64,000 bases of DNA from Thalassolituus maritimus (GTDB lineage Bacteria; Pseudomonadota; Gammaproteobacteria; Pseudomonadales; Oceanobacteraceae), in contig NZ_FTOH01000001.1 in assembly GCF_900156675.1 (NCBI RefSeq), positions 1-64,000 of the forward strand. Reading direction: 5' to 3'. Below the pieces are notes generated by a model, which worked only from the letters and a program-made list of their open reading frames with translations, did no database searches and was not told the DNA's origin. Positions 61,680-64,000 of the stretch are shown here, piece by piece; positions within the stretch are counted from its first letter, which is position 1, and every line of letters starts with the position of its first letter. Made by a program: the position numbers and the translations under genes.

Positions 61680-63443
61680 TTAAGGAACCAACCGCTCAGC
61701 CTCTGCCAGAAACTCTTCCTTACCGCGTTCACCAATAATCCGGCCGCTGGCGTTGTCAGCACCGGGCTCGAAAAACAGTACAGTAGGTGGGCCAAAGACT
61801 GCCTGAGCTTTCATAAAGGTCTGATGCTCGTCAGTGTTGTCGGTGACATCCAGCTGTATCCACTGTACATGGCTCAGACGTTGTTGTGCTTCGTCAGTCG
61901 CGAAGATTTCTTTGTCCATGATTTTGCATGAGATACACCAGTCCGCGTACAGGTCGACCATGACGGGTGTGTGTGCATCTGCGATCAGGCTTTTAACTTC
62001 TGCAACTGACTCTGTCTGGTAAAACGGGCTGACATGAACTTCTTCAGCGTGACCGAGTGGATTCAGAGGGTCTGAACGGCCGCTGACAGCACCTGCAAGC
62101 GCGATGATTCCGTAGGCAAAAACACCTACTGCCACCGGTTTAATCAGGCGCTGAGGTCCTTCGCTGGCAGTATTCAGTGCACCTGCCGAAACGCCCGCGC
62201 CGACGGCGAGTGCGCCCCACAAGCCCAATACGATATATCCGGGTAATAATCGGCTGACCAACCAGATCGCCACACCAATCAGCATGATGCCGAACAGATA
62301 CTTAATACGCTCCATCCACATTCCGGCTTTCGGTAAAACGCTGGCTCCGGTAGTACCGAGGACAATTAATGGCGTTCCCATGCCGAAGCCGAGCGCGAGC
62401 AGGGCAAGTGCTCCGCTTGTGGCATCACCTGTGGTGCTCAGATAGGCGAGCGCACCGGCTAACGGTGCAGACACGCATGGCGAGACGACGAGTGCCGATA
62501 AGACGCCAATAATAAATACGCTGCCAGCCTGGCCACCGCTCTGTTTCTGGCTGGCTGCGTTCAGGCGATTACGTATGCCCGAGGGTAGTTGCAGCTCATA
62601 CACACCAAACATGGACAGCGAGAGCACGATAAAAAAGATCGCAAAACCGATGAGTACAGGTGGACTCTGCATCATGGCCTGTACGTTGGCACCGGCGCCC
62701 AGCAAGCCTACGGTCAGGCCCGCGGCGGCGTAGGTAATGGCCATGCCGGTTACATACAGAAAAGAGAGCCAGAAGCCCCGGCCGGCACTGGTTTTGCCAC
62801 CACCCAGTACAACACTGGTAAGGATGGGAACCATAGGCAGTACGCAGGGGGTGAATGTCAGGCCCAGACCGAGCAGAAAGAAGATACCAATGACCGCGGG
62901 TAGCGAGCGGCCAGAAAAGAAAGAGTCGTCGCTGCTGGCGGATGACTGGCTGCTGGAAATCGCACTATCGCCGGTGCTGGCTGCATCAGTGATGGGGTTG
63001 GCGATGGGGTTGGCGATGGGGTCAGTAATGACGACTTCACTGGTCTGCGGTGGGTAACACAAGCCCGCATCGGCGCAGCCCTGATAATGGAGAGTCGCGG
63101 TTCCGGGTGTCAGGCTGGCGGTGTCAAAAGAGACTTCCAGTTCACCGTAATAGGCGACGATGTCACCAAAGGCTTCATCGTATTTCTCTTTGCCGTCTTT
63201 AGACCAGGTGGCAGGGTCAAGTCGCACCGCCCCCTGAGTCAGATAAATACGGTGTTCATAAAGGTAGTAGCCGTCGGCACTGTTCCAGCGAGCGTTAACC
63301 TTGCTTTTATCTGAAGCTACGTCGAGAGGAAAGGCTCGTTCGACAGGCAGGAAATCATCCGAACCGCCGAGGCCATCCAGCAGACCGGAGTGCGCCGGGA
63401 TGCTGGTAATAAACAACAATAGCCAAAGTCCCGCGCGCATCAT
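61680..63443 (-). CDS. dsbD: Thiol:disulfide interchange protein DsbD
   Basis: A 587-residue protein with the three DsbD domains. After a signal peptide (LLLFITSIPAHSG) the periplasmic alpha domain has GCADAGLCYPPQ. The membrane domain carries FTPCVLPMVPILTSVVLGGG and VVSPCVSAPLAGAL, the two membrane Cys. The C-terminal gamma domain has YADWCISCKIMDKE. It passes electrons from cytosolic thioredoxin to periplasmic DsbC, CcmG and others. A Pro/Ser linker between alpha and membrane domains contains a short DNA repeat. It is convergent with the receptor gene and 16 bp upstream of the ispB-like gene. Confidence 0.94.
   Translation of the reverse strand: MMRAGLWLLLFITSIPAHSGLLDGLGGSDDFLPVERAFPLDVASDKSKVNARWNSADGYYLYEHRIYLTQGAVRLDPATWSKDGKEKYDEAFGDIVAYYGELEVSFDTASLTPGTATLHYQGCADAGLCYPPQTSEVVITDPIANPIANPITDAASTGDSAISSSQSSASSDDSFFSGRSLPAVIGIFFLLGLGLTFTPCVLPMVPILTSVVLGGGKTSAGRGFWLSFLYVTGMAITYAAAGLTVGLLGAGANVQAMMQSPPVLIGFAIFFIVLSLSMFGVYELQLPSGIRNRLNAASQKQSGGQAGSVFIIGVLSALVVSPCVSAPLAGALAYLSTTGDATSGALALLALGFGMGTPLIVLGTTGASVLPKAGMWMERIKYLFGIMLIGVAIWLVSRLLPGYIVLGLWGALAVGAGVSAGALNTASEGPQRLIKPVAVGVFAYGIIALAGAVSGRSDPLNPLGHAEEVHVSPFYQTESVAEVKSLIADAHTPVMVDLYADWCISCKIMDKEIFATDEAQQRLSHVQWIQLDVTDNTDEHQTFMKAQAVFGPPTVLFFEPGADNASGRIIGERGKEEFLAEAERLVP
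62991..63021. repeat. 12-bp tandem repeat in the dsbD linker
   Basis: GATGGGGTTGGC occurs twice (62991-63002, 63003-63014) and a third time as the first 7 bases (63015-63021). In the dsbD frame it encodes repeated P-I-A-N. Copy-number change would keep the frame and only alter linker length. Confidence 0.75.
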
Positions 63444-63459
63444 GTGATCTGTTACTCCG

Positions 63460-64000
63460 TCAGGTGGTTCGTTCTACTGCAATGGCTGCCAGTGCGGCGA
63501 GAGCGTCGCGTGCGCCTGATGCTGGTAAGTTTTCCAGATGTTTCTGAGCGCGGTCGCGACACGCAATGGCCTGTTGGCGCGTATAGTCGAGAGATCCACA
63601 GCTTTTCACAACACGCAGGACTTCGTTCATGTCATCCAGTCCTCCTTTACGAATAGCATTGCGTATAAGCTGTCGGTCTTCTTCATTTGCATGTGCCATG
63701 GCGTGAATCAGGGGCAGAGTGGCTTTCCCCTCGGCGAGATCGTCACCAACGTTCTTACCCATCTCTTCAGCATCACCTTCGTAGTCGAGCACATCATCAA
63801 CCAGCTGAAAAGCCATGCCCAGTTCTTTACCGTACTCTTTAAGGGCAGTGCGATCCGCGTCACTTAATTCGAGCAGTGCCGCCGCTGAATGGGTAGAAGC
63901 TTCGAACAACATGGCGGTTTTGCCGTGGATGACTTCCATGTACTGAGTTTCAGTAGTGTCGGGGTTTTTGACGTTGGTGAGCTGCATGACTTCGCCTTCT
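63460..64000 (-). CDS. ispB: Polyprenyl diphosphate synthase (IspB-like), 5' end outside the window
   Basis: The last ~180 residues of a trans-prenyltransferase. It reads EGEVMQLTN at the window edge, then TQYMEVIHGKTAMLFEAS, FQLVDDVLDYEGD (the second Asp-rich motif, DDxxD) and GKNVGDDLAEGKATLPLIHAM, all typical of octaprenyl diphosphate synthase. The product is the side chain of ubiquinone. The frame stays open to position 64000, so the N-terminal part with the first Asp-rich motif lies beyond. It ends 16 bp before dsbD in the same direction. Confidence 0.9.
   Translation of the reverse strand, partial: EGEVMQLTNVKNPDTTETQYMEVIHGKTAMLFEASTHSAAALLELSDADRTALKEYGKELGMAFQLVDDVLDYEGDAEEMGKNVGDDLAEGKATLPLIHAMAHANEEDRQLIRNAIRKGGLDDMNEVLRVVKSCGSLDYTRQQAIACRDRAQKHLENLPASGARDALAALAAIAVERTT

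Noticed and set aside
1-64000. tRNA, rRNA, CRISPR, insertion sequences, prophage or transposase genes
   Set aside because: None seen on either strand by reading; an automated scan could still find a small degenerate remnant.

Overview
The window looks like a chromosomal segment of a marine-type gammaproteobacterium, probably of the Oceanospirillales/Pseudomonadales neighbourhood (Thalassolituus/Marinobacter-like). The grounds are the Pseudomonas-type cluster proA-nadD-rsfS-rlmH-mrdA-rodA-mltB-rlpA // dacA-ybeD-lipB-lipA, small families typical of that group (DUF2788, DUF4404, DUF3549, DUF465), an E. coli-type LexA box on dinB and CRP/FNR (ANR)-type boxes. I see no rRNA, tRNA, CRISPR array, insertion sequence or phage module. 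Genus assignment is inference only.

Layout. 1-1.1 kb: an accessory-looking low-GC pair on the minus strand (SLATT-like two-TM protein plus a 51-aa Pro/Gly/Ser protein), then a gene-free stretch with three degenerate 20-bp repeats. 1.1-5.9 kb: SOS-controlled dinB, then a copper-type operon mbnP-mbnH-outer-membrane protein behind a 17-bp palindrome. 5.9-19.6 kb: PAP2 phosphatase and GT4 glycosyltransferase, an AraC regulator, flavodoxin, a DUF481 barrel, a TetR regulator, an FAD oxidase with a binding-protein-like partner, small conserved proteins, a GAF/Fis-HTH regulator behind a sigma-54-type promoter, and a second GT4 enzyme. 19.7-20 kb: a 39-aa membrane protein with tandem FNR boxes. 20-27.5 kb (minus): the elongasome/peptidoglycan and NAD/proline cluster. 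27.6-34.6 kb: paired degenerate GGDEF membrane proteins, a methyltransferase, DedA, DUF3549, YchJ and a TolA-like protein. 34.6-37.9 kb: dacA-ybeD-lipB-lipA. 38.1-42.6 kb: MacA-MacB-outer-membrane-factor efflux operon. 42.6-44.7 kb: DUF465 behind an FNR box, a response regulator and thioredoxin 2. 44.9-61.7 kb: a 16.7-kb siderophore operon. 61.7-64 kb (minus): dsbD and the 3' part of an ispB-like gene.

The centrepiece is the siderophore operon. A PLP decarboxylase and an N-hydroxylase would make N-hydroxylated diamine, an MFS protein would move the product, and a fused GNAT-NIS synthetase would acylate and oligomerise it. These are followed by an FhuF-like ferric-siderophore reductase, a multi-pass membrane acyltransferase, a 2040-residue surface lipoprotein and a TonB-dependent receptor. 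The lipoprotein reads as two HmuY-like modules, 11 cadherin-like repeats and two more HmuY-like modules; the repeats are built from a three-domain unit present three times. Its stop codon overlaps the receptor start. I consider this pairing of a giant HmuY/cadherin lipoprotein with a siderophore receptor in an NIS operon the most novel system here.

Other points worth attention: the ancestral rlpA-dacA junction appears broken by a ~14.7-kb inversion; two separate genes carry FNR boxes about 41 bp upstream of the inferred transcription start; and a GAF-Fis protein lacking the AAA+ domain sits behind a GG-N10-GC promoter. All domain calls are from reading motifs, not from database searches.
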